A stretch of DNA of 64,000 nucleotides from Varibaculum prostatecancerukia (GCF_943169825.2 NZ_OW968402.1:992001-1056000), one strand, 5' to 3'. Shown: positions 8,759 through 16,489, counted from the stretch's first letter. Notes: generated by a model not told the origin, from the letters alone. Program-made: numbers and translations.

Positions 8759-9580
8759 TTAAATATCGTAAAGCTCGCGTAGGGCTTTATCGATTTCCGG
8801 CATGGAAGTAAAGTCTTGGATTACATGTACCGGCACCCCAACATCACCCAGAGTGGCGGCTATTTCCCCCGAGGTGAGCAGGAAGTCTGCTTCTTTGGCT
8901 CGTCCCTTTGCAGAGATAGTGTCGGTGGCCTCAACATTCAGATAGGGACTCCATCCCCATTCATCTAATACTTGATCCAGGGTGTTTTTCAGGAATAAAG
9001 AGGTTCCTAGGCCATTGCCGCACACGGTGAGTATTTTCCCTTTAGACGGAACTGAGTCGCTAGCTGTTTTCCTTGCGCTAGCTGCTCGATCAGGTTTCTT
9101 GGCGCTGGGAGTCTTATCTTGACCTTTCGGCTTTGCAGTCTGCGAGTCGAAGATTTCGCGTAGTTCTTCCTCACTGTTTGCTGCACTAAGCGAGTCTCTT
9201 TTAGAAGCCAACAGTTTGGCTAGCTCTTTCATCGCCTCTAGATGGGAAGAGGTGTCGGTAGCAGCGAAAGCCACTAACAGGTCAACCGGATCATTAGATT
9301 TATGGTTAAACGCTACTGGGGGATCCAGTCGCACCCAGGAAAAGGAAGTTTCTTTTACTGCCGCCGATGGCCGTGCATGAGCGAATGCAAACCCCGGTGC
9401 TATTACGATGTAGGGGCCTTTTTCCTCAACTGATTCGATCATAGCCTCTGTATATTCGGGAGTGATTTTTCCGGCCGATTCCAAAAGCTGCCCAGCATGG
9501 CGAATCGCTGAGCGCCAATCGCTCTCTGAGCTGTGTAAATCAACTGCCCCAGTTGCCAGTAATCTATTTAGAGTTGACAT
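8759..9580 (-). CDS. PTS EIIA-EIIB fusion, ascorbate/lactose-type
   Basis: Cytoplasmic phosphocarrier for the adjacent UlaA-type permease, 273 residues. Residues 1-145 are a mannitol/fructose-type EIIA domain with active His68 in FAFAHARP. Residues about 146-180 are a charged Ala/Lys linker. Residues 181-273 are an EIIB domain with the P-loop cysteine Cys187 in VCGNGLGTS. Phosphate would pass from HPr to His68, then to Cys187, then to sugar at EIIC. In E. coli these are separate proteins (UlaC, UlaB). AAGGGGG precedes the ATG. No UlaG-type lactonase or regulator lies beside it, so downstream catabolism must be elsewhere. Confidence 0.9.
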   Translation of the reverse strand: MSTLNRLLATGAVDLHSSESDWRSAIRHAGQLLESAGKITPEYTEAMIESVEEKGPYIVIAPGFAFAHARPSAAVKETSFSWVRLDPPVAFNHKSNDPVDLLVAFAATDTSSHLEAMKELAKLLASKRDSLSAANSEEELREIFDSQTAKPKGQDKTPSAKKPDRAASARKTASDSVPSKGKILTVCGNGLGTSLFLKNTLDQVLDEWGWSPYLNVEATDTISAKGRAKEADFLLTSGEIAATLGDVGVPVHVIQDFTSMPEIDKALRELYDI

Positions 9581-9746
9581 GCATCCCCCTTGAAAGACAC
9601 TAGAAATTGTTGCTGAATCGGGTCAGCGCTATTTTTTATCCTACGGTAAGAAGAGCTATTATCGTGTCCTTTTAAAAGTTTCTGCTCGGCATCCTAGATT
9701 AGGCACCACACCGCCTTGGCGCTAAAAACACATGAGGCACACTGAG

Positions 9747-9778
9747 GTATTGCGAACGTATTGCGTCTGTAATATATT
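9747..9778 (+). promoter_or_regulatory. Promoter with tandem GTATTGCG repeats; leaderless start predicted
   Basis: A -35 TTGCGA (9750-9755), 17-bp spacer and -10 TATATT (9773-9778) would start RNA at about 9785, the first base of the GTG codon. Two direct copies of GTATTGCG (9747-9754 and 9758-9765) are 11 bp apart, one helical turn. That is a plausible operator for autoregulation. Confidence 0.5.
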
Positions 9779-9784
9779 TTCTTT

Positions 9785-10045
9785 GTGCGAGTTTTTATTT
9801 TGGATCGCGTATCGCAACGACATCCAGAGTTACTGAAAGAAGACGTCCTGCACGCTTTCGAAAATCATTTCTTGCATGCTCAAAGAGATAACGGCTCCTG
9901 GCTGGGGGTAGGTGCAGATTCAAATGGTAGAAATATAGAAATGCTTTATCGGATGAGTGGTAATGAGGTGCTTATCTACCATGCAATGACTCCGCCTACC
10001 AGGAAATTTACTCGAGAAATTCGAAATCTACAAAGGAGGAAATAA
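9785..10045 (+). CDS. Putative toxin of a type II toxin-antitoxin pair
   Basis: Small basic protein of 86 residues starting at GTG, with no ribosome site upstream. An in-frame stop at 9770 excludes much longer versions. The pattern of an N-terminal helix (SQRHPELLKEDVLHAFENH) followed by strands (GRNIEMLYRMSGNEVLIYHAM) and a basic end resembles the RelE/BrnT toxin fold by eye, but no family signature is decisive. The call rests mainly on context: its stop overlaps by one base with a ribbon-helix-helix protein, giving TAATG, and that gene's AAAGGAGG lies inside this one. Toxin activity would be RNA cleavage if BrnT-like, which is inference. Confidence 0.55.
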   Translation: MRVFILDRVSQRHPELLKEDVLHAFENHFLHAQRDNGSWLGVGADSNGRNIEMLYRMSGNEVLIYHAMTPPTRKFTREIRNLQRRK

Positions 10046-10344
10046 TGGCTAAACCTGACGAGCTGTTTACCGGTACCCGCAGCGATGAAGAAGTTGTTTC
10101 CCGATTTGGAATGACTCTTGATGAGGTTGAATCAGAGGCAAAACAAGTTGAGGACGAAAATGCTGACGACGGTCTTACCGGAGTTTTCTACTATGGTTCT
10201 CCGTTAGACCGGATTAAAGATGATGAGCCCATGCGTAATATCAGCGTGCGTTTTAGCGTCAGTGAAATAAATGCAATCGGGGAACTCGCCAAGAAGTTTC
10301 ACGTCACCAGAAGTGAATATATTCGTCGTAAGGTTCTCGGCTGA
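10045..10344 (+). CDS. Putative ribbon-helix-helix antitoxin
   Basis: A 99-residue protein whose C-terminal 35 residues (NISVRFSVSEINAIGELAKK followed by FHVTRSEYIRRKV) have the strand-helix-helix pattern of a CopG/RHH DNA-binding domain. The N-terminal 60 residues are acidic, fitting a toxin-binding arm, which inverts the more common order of N-terminal RHH. Translation uses AAAGGAGG (10033-10039) inside the upstream gene, so the antitoxin has a strong site while the toxin has none. That fits the need for excess antitoxin. It is likely to repress its own promoter at the GTATTGCG repeats. Other explanation: a lone RHH regulator with an unrelated small neighbour. Confidence 0.65.
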   Translation: MAKPDELFTGTRSDEEVVSRFGMTLDEVESEAKQVEDENADDGLTGVFYYGSPLDRIKDDEPMRNISVRFSVSEINAIGELAKKFHVTRSEYIRRKVLG

Positions 10345-10375
10345 ACGTATTTCAAAACTAGCAAAGTCAAGTTAC

Positions 10376-10443
10376 GTCCTGATTTTAGCCAGAAAGTGCG
10401 AAAGTAAGGACATACTTTCGCATAATTGTGTCAAAATCAGGAC
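10376..10443. repeat. Nested inverted repeat (two perfect palindromes)
   Basis: Outer arms GTCCTGATTTT (10376-10386) and AAAATCAGGAC (10433-10443) are perfectly complementary over 11 bp. They enclose a second perfect 10-bp pair, TGCGAAAGTA (10397-10406) and TACTTTCGCA (10413-10422). It has no T-run like a simple terminator. Confidence 0.85.
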
Positions 10444-10548
10444 ATAACCGCTAAGCGCGCACTTTTCGCGCCTCTGTGGTTTTGAAAAAAGATTTTTTAG
10501 ACCGGTATGAAGCACTTTTCGGGCAGTTAAAGCGAGTGCGTTAGGGGG

Positions 10549-11163
10549 TTGAGGCAAACGGCTACGGACACCTTCATCCAGTTCTATGATTCCCCGCTGG
10601 GCGAGCTTGCCATGCGCAGCGATGGCAGCGCACTGATCGGGTTAGGGCTAGCATCACAGCAGGCCGCGGTGGCAACTGCTGCCGGTACCCGCCCTCAGGA
10701 AAAATCTTTGCCCATATTCCAAGAAACCGCCCGCTGGTTAGATAGCTATTTTCGAGGACGCGCCCCCTCCTTTACCCCAAAGCTAAAACTGAGCGGCTCA
10801 GACTTTCAGAAACGGGTTTGCGAAATCATGCTTACCATCCCCTTCGGGGAAACCGTCACCTATGGGGAAATCGCTGCCCGGATCGCGCGGGAGCGAGGTA
10901 TCCCGCGAATGTCAGCGCAGGCAGTTGGGGGAGCGGTAGGGGCAAATCCGATTTTGATAATTGTTCCTTGTCACCGGGTAATTGGTGCGGGCGGTAACCT
11001 CACCGGCTATGGCGCCGGGATGGAGCGAAAAATCCAGCTGCTGAAACTAGAAAACGTTGATATGACGAGTCTGTTTGTGCCAAAGAAAAACTCGGTAGCA
11101 AAGAAACATCCGCTACCAAATAAGCTGCGCCCTCGCCCCCTAAATAAAATAGGTGTTTCGTAG
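10549..11163 (+). CDS. ogt: Methylated-DNA--protein-cysteine methyltransferase
   Basis: Repairs O6-methylguanine by transferring the alkyl group to its own cysteine in a single-turnover reaction. Cys141 lies in the invariant PCHRVIG, after FGETVTYGEIA and AVGGAVGANPI, the DNA-binding helix-turn-helix. The N-terminal ribonuclease-like domain (FYDSPLGELAM) is complete only if translation starts at TTG 10549. The in-frame stop at 10528 allows nothing longer, and the next ATG (10612) would cut the domain. AGGGGG abuts the TTG with no spacing, so the start is odd. Residues after 185 form a basic tail not usual in the family. Confidence 0.88.
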   Translation: MRQTATDTFIQFYDSPLGELAMRSDGSALIGLGLASQQAAVATAAGTRPQEKSLPIFQETARWLDSYFRGRAPSFTPKLKLSGSDFQKRVCEIMLTIPFGETVTYGEIAARIARERGIPRMSAQAVGGAVGANPILIIVPCHRVIGAGGNLTGYGAGMERKIQLLKLENVDMTSLFVPKKNSVAKKHPLPNKLRPRPLNKIGVS

Positions 11164-11214
11164 GCAGCCCTATATCGCTACCTCGAAGCTGGTGGCGCTA
11201 TCTTTATGTAGCCT

Positions 11215-11976
11215 TTAGCGGGGCTGGAGGGCGAGGTCGAAGCCCTGGGCGCGCACCGTGTTCAACATTCCGCGGCGCAGGGGCGCCTCCCGCAGCATGA
11301 TCCGAGTGAGGCTATCGGTGAAAGTATCCGAGCGTTTGCCATGTGCCCGAGTGTCATAGTAGGTAGTCATTTCCTGGTCATAATCCGCAAACGCTTCCAG
11401 ATAGGATCCGTCAAAGCAGTTATAGGAGTCCTCAAACATACGCAGCTCCATGGGCATCCGTGGCTTGAGCTGCGGCTGTTGCCCCGGGTAGCCAAACATT
11501 ACCCCCAGGGCAGGGAAAGTCAGTTTCGGCAGTTGCAAAATCTCAATCATCCGCGCTGGGTCGTTCAAGATTGACCCTAAGAAACAGGTGCCTAACCCCA
11601 GGGATTCGGCGGCATTCACCAAATTTTGCGCCATCAGTACCGCATCGGTAAAGCCCTGAAAAAAACCGTCCATACCGCGCACGCAGCTATTATCCTCACC
11701 TTTTTCCTCCACAATCCGGTAGGAACGGTACAGGTCAGTGAGGAAAATCCACAGCTGCGGAGCATCGGCAATATAGTCCTGATTAGAAACCAGAGAAATC
11801 TGCCGCTTCTTTTCCGGATCGTTCACCTGAATAATCGAAGCCATTTGCACCCCGCAGGAGGTGGCGGTGCGTCGGGTAGCCTCTTTTAGCTGCGCTAATA
11901 CCTCTGGCGAGATTGGCTGAGAATCAAAACGACGCACCGAGCGGTGTGCTAACTGGTGTTCGATAGTTTCAGACAT
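11215..11976 (-). CDS. NADPH-dependent flavin nitroreductase (NfsA-like)
   Basis: Cytoplasmic FMN enzyme of 253 residues that reduces nitroaromatics, quinones or related electrophiles in two-electron steps. Family features are the N-terminal HRSVRRFDSQPI, the TSCGVQMASII strand, LMAQNLVNAAESLGLGTCFLGSI, and the late VMFGYPG. Arrangement and length match the NfsA/FRP subgroup. A good gap separates it from the convergent MGMT gene. It is probably a stand-alone stress gene. The exact substrate is not readable from sequence. Confidence 0.88.
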   Translation of the reverse strand: MSETIEHQLAHRSVRRFDSQPISPEVLAQLKEATRRTATSCGVQMASIIQVNDPEKKRQISLVSNQDYIADAPQLWIFLTDLYRSYRIVEEKGEDNSCVRGMDGFFQGFTDAVLMAQNLVNAAESLGLGTCFLGSILNDPARMIEILQLPKLTFPALGVMFGYPGQQPQLKPRMPMELRMFEDSYNCFDGSYLEAFADYDQEMTTYYDTRAHGKRSDTFTDSLTRIMLREAPLRRGMLNTVRAQGFDLALQPR

Positions 11977-12115
11977 GAGCTCTCCTTAAATCTTCGCCGA
12001 TATTGCGTGCGGTTTAGCCGGTTTCTTGTCGTTAAGTTTAACCTACCTGCTGGTTAACTTGCAGCGGTGACCAGATGGGTAATATAGGCGAGGACGCTAA
12101 CGGGCAGGGGGATTC

Positions 12116-13678
12116 ATGATTAGACCAATAAGAAACTTTCAAAGAGCCGCGATTGACCATCCTCATGCGCAAAGCCTAGCCGGTCCCCTGGGAGATTTTT
12201 CTTTGTCCGACACCTGGTCGCTATCGCAACATTTAGTGCTTTACCTGCAAGAACAGGGAATAGTTAGCGGGGATCGGGTGGCAATCTGCAGTGCCAACAG
12301 CGAATACCATCTATTGCTGTGGATCGCTTGTGACCAGATAGGGGCGGTATTCGTTCCGCTGGCTAAAGCTGCCGCGCCTGCTGATTTACGAGCGATGGTG
12401 AGTGACTGTGCCCCGCGTCTGCTATTTAGCGATCAAGAAGGGGAGATACAGATAGATAGCGCCGCCCGTTCTGCCGCGGAAACTGCGCCCTCACAGGGGA
12501 GCGCCCTCGATAAGCCGTTAGTTATAAACCTGGCTCACCTGCATGAACGTATCTTGAATGCCCATAGGGAGCATCCGTTTTCGCCTGGGGAACTAGCCAG
12601 TGAGATTGCCCCGGTAGCCGAGGGCGAGCTGGCCGCAATTATCTATACCTCCGGGACTTCCGGGCGGCCGCTGGGGGTGGAGCATTCCCGCGAAACCATG
12701 TATTGGGCGTGGGCGAACTATCGTGACGCCTTCGATTACCGCAACTCTGATACCGGGTTGGCACTCGCACCCTTGTCCCATATCGGCGGGTTTAACGGCA
12801 CCACCAACGATATTTTTTGTCACGGCGGAAAAGTGGTAGTGATTGCGGGGTTTTCTCCGCTTGCCGCTGCCCGGATTATTCGCGACGAGCAAGTCACTAT
12901 CGGGTTCGCGGTTCCCACCATGTTCACCGGGATGCTAGATGCCCTCGAAAAAGAAAAAGGCGAGTCGCTCACGGAAAATCCGTTTCCGCATTGGCGCCGT
13001 CCCCTGATTGGAGGCGCACCCCTACCTGCAGCTTTAGCGCGGCGGATGGAAAAACTACAGCTGCGTCCGATCCAAGTGTGGGGGATGACCGAAACCGGAG
13101 GGGCTGGTTGCTACCTGGGAATAAACGAATCCTTAGCGCACCCGGAGGCCGCTGGTCGTCCCTTCACCTATTCTCAGGTGGCGGTGCGCGATGCGGATGG
13201 CAAGGTGCTACCCGCAGGTAGCCAAGGGCAAGTAACCATCGGCGGCCCGCAGGTATGTAAAACCAACTACCCGGGCAAAGCCATCAGTGCTATCGAGGGG
13301 CAAATTGAAACCGGAGATATTGGCTTTATCGGCGAGGACGGATTGCTGCGCCTGAGCGGACGGGCAAGCGATGTAATCATCAGCGGTGGGGAACACGTTT
13401 TCCCCGCGCAGGTTGAGGACGCGCTCTCAACTTTTCCCGGTATCGGGCAGGTCGCCGTAATTGGCCTGGAGGACGAATATTGGGGACAGCGAGTCTGTGC
13501 AGTAATCACCGGAACCGCCGCCCTCGAGGATATTAAACCGTTCCTAGCCGGCAAATTAGCCGCCTACAAGATTCCCAAGCAAATAATCAAAGTAGAAAAC
13601 TTACCCCTAAACAGTGCCGGAAAACTATCCCGCCAAACCCTCCGAGAATCATTTGGCAACGAGGGTCGCGGGAAGTAA
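12116..13678 (+). CDS. Class I adenylate-forming enzyme (acyl-CoA synthetase-like)
   Basis: Predicted ATP-dependent acid:CoA ligase of 520 residues. The AMP-binding P-loop is AIIYTSGTSGRPLGVEHS (about residue 178). WGMTETGGAG is the A5 motif, GDIGFIGEDGLLRLSGR the A7-A8 region with the catalytic Asp, and PLNSAGKLSR carries the A10 catalytic lysine. The usual PKG of the P-loop is replaced by RPLG. GGCAGGGGG lies just before ATG 12116. The substrate is unknown; the fold also fits o-succinylbenzoate or fatty acid ligases, but no menaquinone or lipid gene is adjacent. It faces lipA across the duplicated palindromic element. Confidence 0.85.
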   Translation: MIRPIRNFQRAAIDHPHAQSLAGPLGDFSLSDTWSLSQHLVLYLQEQGIVSGDRVAICSANSEYHLLLWIACDQIGAVFVPLAKAAAPADLRAMVSDCAPRLLFSDQEGEIQIDSAARSAAETAPSQGSALDKPLVINLAHLHERILNAHREHPFSPGELASEIAPVAEGELAAIIYTSGTSGRPLGVEHSRETMYWAWANYRDAFDYRNSDTGLALAPLSHIGGFNGTTNDIFCHGGKVVVIAGFSPLAAARIIRDEQVTIGFAVPTMFTGMLDALEKEKGESLTENPFPHWRRPLIGGAPLPAALARRMEKLQLRPIQVWGMTETGGAGCYLGINESLAHPEAAGRPFTYSQVAVRDADGKVLPAGSQGQVTIGGPQVCKTNYPGKAISAIEGQIETGDIGFIGEDGLLRLSGRASDVIISGGEHVFPAQVEDALSTFPGIGQVAVIGLEDEYWGQRVCAVITGTAALEDIKPFLAGKLAAYKIPKQIIKVENLPLNSAGKLSRQTLRESFGNEGRGK

Positions 13679-13691
13679 GTCTTCGTAGGGA

Positions 13692-13797
13692 GCAGGGAGT
13701 AAGTTTTATCCGAGTGGGCGCGGTGGGCATAAGAATTCGGAAAATGCCTGCGGTCTTTTTCCGAATTCTTGGGCGGGAGGAAAAACTTACTCCCTGC
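13692..13797. repeat. 106-bp nested palindromic element, copy 1
   Basis: Outer arms GCAGGGAGTAAGTTTT (13692-13707) and its perfect complement (13782-13797) are 16 bp long. Inner arms AAGAATTCGGAAAA (13731-13744) and TTTTCCGAATTCTT (13757-13770) are 14 bp with a 12-nt loop. It could serve as a bidirectional terminator between convergent genes, or be a small repeated element. Confidence 0.9.
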
Positions 13798-13811
13798 GCT
13801 ACACACGCATA

Positions 13812-13856
13812 TTAGGAAGTACGAGACGCTAGCAGGACGGAGGCTTCTCGGCGCGC
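13812..13856 (-). pseudogene. lipA 3'-end remnant
   Basis: Reading the minus strand gives ARREASVLLASRTS then TAA, against [14 protein letters not shown] and TAA at the real lipA end (15473-15517). Two residues differ. Nothing of lipA precedes it. It is a duplicated gene tail, not a gene. Confidence 0.9.
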
Positions 13857-13941
13857 CCTGCACATTCCTAAACGTAACTTAGACCCCAAGAGAGCTGTGG
13901 TGGTTCGGTGCCGCTGCTACAAATTTGATAGCCACTAATGC

Positions 13942-13971
13942 TTGACTAAGGTTTACCTTAGTTATTAGGAT
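13942..13971 (+). promoter_or_regulatory. Promoter overlapped by an 18-bp palindromic operator
   Basis: TTGACT (13942-13947) and TAGGAT (13966-13971), 18 bp apart, form a plausible promoter that would start RNA at about the ATG at 13978. The palindrome ACTAAGGTTTACCTTAGT (13945-13962) fills the spacer, so a bound regulator would block polymerase. The AGG...CCT half-sites are reminiscent of DtxR/IdeR metal boxes, but the spacing differs from the 19-bp consensus. Confidence 0.55.
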
Positions 13972-13977
13972 TTTGGT

Positions 13978-14781
13978 ATGGAAAATGCGTCTTCATTGCC
14001 ACAATCTGATCGTTCAACCAGTACTGCTGCCGGACATTGGGTGCTTGCTCGTGCCGGAAAGCGGGTGCTTCGCCCCGGCGGATTGAAATTGACGAAACGG
14101 ATGTTGAGTGCAGCCAATATGCAGGGAAAAGAAATCGTTGAGTTCGCTCCAGGGCTGGGTCGTACTGCGCAATTAATCATCACCGAAGGTGTAGCCTCCT
14201 ATGTTGGTGTTGATCAGGATCCGGCGGCAGTCGCACGGGTAGAAGCCATCGTTAAACCCTCCGGTGGAACAGTCATTAACGCCAAAGCGCAAGACACCGG
14301 GTTGAGTAGTGAAAGCGCTGAGGTAGTGGTCGGTGAAGCGATGCTAACAATGCAAGGTGAGAAAGCTAAAGCCGAAATCGTTGCTGAGGCATTTCGTCTC
14401 CTGGAACCAGGGGGTCGTTACGCCATCCACGAGCTCGGGCTCACCCCAAATGATATTGACCCAAAGTTGGCTGACGGGTTACGCAAGCAATTAGCCCGGA
14501 CGATTCGAGTTAACGCGCGCCCGCTGACCGAGAATGAATGGCGAGCGGTACTCACGAATGCGGGTTTTGAGGTGGAATGGATAGGTTTTGCGCCGATGGC
14601 GTTACTATCGCCCAGGCGCAACTTGGCAGATGAAGGCCTCTTGGGGGTAGCCCGGATTATCCGTAACCTAATCCGGGATAAAGACCTACGAGCCCGGGTT
14701 CTTCAGATGCGATCCACTTTCAACAAATACCGCGACCACCTGACCGGAATCGCTATAGTAGCTAAGAAGCCATCCAAGTAA
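13978..14781 (+). CDS. Class I SAM-dependent methyltransferase
   Basis: Rossmann-fold methyltransferase of 267 residues. The SAM-binding motif I is IVEFAPGLGRTAQLI (about residues 54-68), followed by the acidic end of strand 2 in YVGVDQDPAAV and by RLLEPGGRYAIHELG, the motif II/III region. The C-terminal third is basic and probably recognises the substrate, which I cannot name. The cupin gene follows 33 bp downstream with its own AAAGG, so the two are an operon. The pair lies between 168-bp repeats and is missing from the inferred ancestral order, pointing to acquisition. Metal- or stress-linked control is suggested only by the palindrome over its promoter. Confidence 0.85.
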   Translation: MENASSLPQSDRSTSTAAGHWVLARAGKRVLRPGGLKLTKRMLSAANMQGKEIVEFAPGLGRTAQLIITEGVASYVGVDQDPAAVARVEAIVKPSGGTVINAKAQDTGLSSESAEVVVGEAMLTMQGEKAKAEIVAEAFRLLEPGGRYAIHELGLTPNDIDPKLADGLRKQLARTIRVNARPLTENEWRAVLTNAGFEVEWIGFAPMALLSPRRNLADEGLLGVARIIRNLIRDKDLRARVLQMRSTFNKYRDHLTGIAIVAKKPSK

Positions 14782-14814
14782 TTTATCTCCTTAATCACCT
14801 GAAAGGTAACCGTT

Positions 14815-15174
14815 ATGAGCGCTGAAACTCCAGCATCCCCAGCCCTAGGTTTTATCAACACTCTAGCTAATGAAATCGAGTACGCGGCAGGCTCAACTGT
14901 CTCAAAAACCTTGCTGCGCGCAGAGGGCGTCAACGTTGTGCTATTTTCCTTCGATGCCGGCGAGGAGCTTTCCGAGCACACGGCTGCGATGCCGGTGCTC
15001 GTCGAAACCCTAGAAGGTGAACTCGAAATTACCGCCGAAGGTAAAACTGTAACCCTATTACCTGGTGGTTTAGTACATTTCACCACCCGATTGCCGCATG
15101 CCGTTAAAGCCATCAAGCCATCAAAAATGGTGCTCTACATGCTGGCAAGACCGCAAACCCAAAGTAACGACTAG
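14815..15174 (+). CDS. Small cupin-domain protein
   Basis: Single-domain cupin of 119 residues. Cupin motif 1 is seen as SFDAGEELSEHTAAMPVLV and motif 2 as LLPGGLVHFTTRLPHAVKA, with His residues (SEHTA, LPHAV) that could bind one metal ion. There is no DNA-binding domain, so it is not a transcription factor. It may be a metal-dependent enzyme or sensor partnering the upstream methyltransferase, which is inference from the two-gene operon. GAAAGG precedes the ATG. It is the last gene before the second direct repeat. Confidence 0.82.
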   Translation: MSAETPASPALGFINTLANEIEYAAGSTVSKTLLRAEGVNVVLFSFDAGEELSEHTAAMPVLVETLEGELEITAEGKTVTLLPGGLVHFTTRLPHAVKAIKPSKMVLYMLARPQTQSND

Positions 15175-15349
15175 TCAAAAAAGCAATCACACAGTTTAGT
15201 TTTATCGTTCTGGCCGGATAGCGCCCGCTAAACTAGCAGCAACTTAAACATGCGAAGAAGTTATCGCTGGGAGAAGTGAGAAGTATCCGCCCAGCAGGAT
15301 AGGGCTCAGTAAGATAAGTCTTCCGGGAGCGTGCGAGGAATTTTTGCAA

Positions 15350-15517
15350 GGAGCAGGGAGTAAGTTTTATCCGAGTGGGCGCGGTGGGCATAAGAATTCG
15401 GAAAATGCCTACGGTCTTTTTCCGAATTCTTGGGCGGGAGGAAAAACTTACTCCCTGCGCTACCCACGCATATTAGGAAGTACGGGACGCTAGCAGGGCG
15501 GAGGCCTCTTGGCGCGC
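15350..15517. repeat. 168-bp direct repeat, copy 2
   Basis: Partner of 13689-13856 with about 96% identity. It includes the second copy of the nested palindrome (15353-15458) and the genuine last 14 codons and stop of lipA. The two copies bracket 1,493 bp carrying the methyltransferase and cupin genes. Confidence 0.95.
15353..15458. repeat. 106-bp nested palindromic element, copy 2
   Basis: Same outer 16-bp and inner 14-bp arms as at 13692-13797, with one loop substitution (CTACGG for CTGCGG). It lies 14 bp beyond the lipA stop, where a terminator is expected. Confidence 0.9.
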
Positions 15518-16489
15518 GGTGCCTTCCTCCGCTAGTTGCGCCAGATTAGCGGGCAACTCCCGGCCTTTCGCCTGCATGGCGCGCGCCCACAGCCGCCCTG
15601 CCCGATAGGAAGAACGCACGAGCGGCCCGGCCATAACCGCCGAAAATCCCAGGTTATAGGCATATTTTGAAAGTTCCACAAACTCGGTTGGTTTTACCCA
15701 GCGATCGATGGGGTGATGCAGAGGGGAAGGACGCAGATACTGGGTGATGGTCATAATATCGACTTTGGCATCTTTCAAGGCGCGCAGGGCGGCCTCGATT
15801 TCCTCGCGGGTTTCTCCCATCCCTAAAATTAGGTTCGATTTGGTAATCAAACCGGCATCTGAGGCGGCTTCTAAAACCTCTAGGGAACGCTCATAGCGGA
15901 AGGCGGGGCGAATCTGCCGGAAAATCCGGGGTACGGTTTCCAGATTGTGTCCGAATACTTCGGGGTTAGACGAGAATACTTCCTCAAGGGCACCTTGGTG
16001 TCCGCGAAAGTCATCTACAAGTAGTTCTACCCCGGTATTGGGGGATTTAGCGTGAATCTGGCGGGCAGTTTCCGCATACAGCCAGGAGGCTCCATCAGGC
16101 AGGTCATCGCGGGAAACTCCAGTGACCGTAGCGTAACGCAGACCTAGTTCGGCAACCGAGTCCGCGACCCTGCTAGGTTCCTCGCGGTCATATTCGCTGG
16201 GGCGCCCGGTAGCAATATCGCAAAAGTCGCAGCGCCGGGTACAGACCGCGCCGCCAATCAGGAAGGTGGCTTCGCGATCCTGCCAACATTCATAGATATT
16301 CGGACAATTGGCTTCCGCACAGACCGTGTTTAGCCCGGAGCGGCGCACCAGGTGCCGCATATCCATATAGTTCTTACCCGAAACTACCTTGGTTTTTATC
16401 CAGTCTGGCTTGTTTTCGATGGGGCTGAGGGCGTTCCGTGCCTCTACCCGCAATAGCTTGCGGTCTCCCACCTCAGGAAGTGTAGACAT
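15473..16489 (-). CDS. lipA: Lipoyl synthase
   Basis: Radical-SAM enzyme that inserts two sulfur atoms into protein-bound octanoyl groups, making lipoate on oxoacid dehydrogenase E2 subunits and GcvH. Both iron-sulfur clusters are evident: the auxiliary set Cys57, Cys62, Cys68 ([12 protein letters not shown]) and the radical-SAM set Cys83, Cys87, Cys90 (CTRRCDFC). The conserved LVRSSYRAG near the C-terminus carries the serine ligand of the auxiliary cluster. At 338 residues it is full length. Its start overlaps the lipB end by 17 bp, so they are translationally coupled. A copy of its tail lies at 13812. Confidence 0.97.
   Translation of the reverse strand: MSTLPEVGDRKLLRVEARNALSPIENKPDWIKTKVVSGKNYMDMRHLVRRSGLNTVCAEANCPNIYECWQDREATFLIGGAVCTRRCDFCDIATGRPSEYDREEPSRVADSVAELGLRYATVTGVSRDDLPDGASWLYAETARQIHAKSPNTGVELLVDDFRGHQGALEEVFSSNPEVFGHNLETVPRIFRQIRPAFRYERSLEVLEAASDAGLITKSNLILGMGETREEIEAALRALKDAKVDIMTITQYLRPSPLHHPIDRWVKPTEFVELSKYAYNLGFSAVMAGPLVRSSYRAGRLWARAMQAKGRELPANLAQLAEEGTARQEASALLASRTS

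Larger units (their letters stand above)
13689..13856. repeat. 168-bp direct repeat, copy 1
   Basis: This segment matches 15350-15517 in the same orientation with about six mismatches in 168 bp and no gaps (constant offset 1,661). It contains a 106-bp nested palindrome (13692-13797) and a copy of the last 14 codons plus stop of lipA (13812-13856). Copy 2 contains the real lipA end. Confidence 0.95.

Noticed and set aside
11160-11215. Imperfect hairpin between the MGMT and nitroreductase genes
   Set aside because: Stem has mismatches and no T-run; too weak to call a terminator.
12030-12065. Imperfect inverted repeat (AAGTTTAACC / GGTTAACTT) upstream of the acyl-CoA-synthetase-like gene
   Set aside because: Arms differ by an insertion and no promoter elements align with it; not enough to call an operator.
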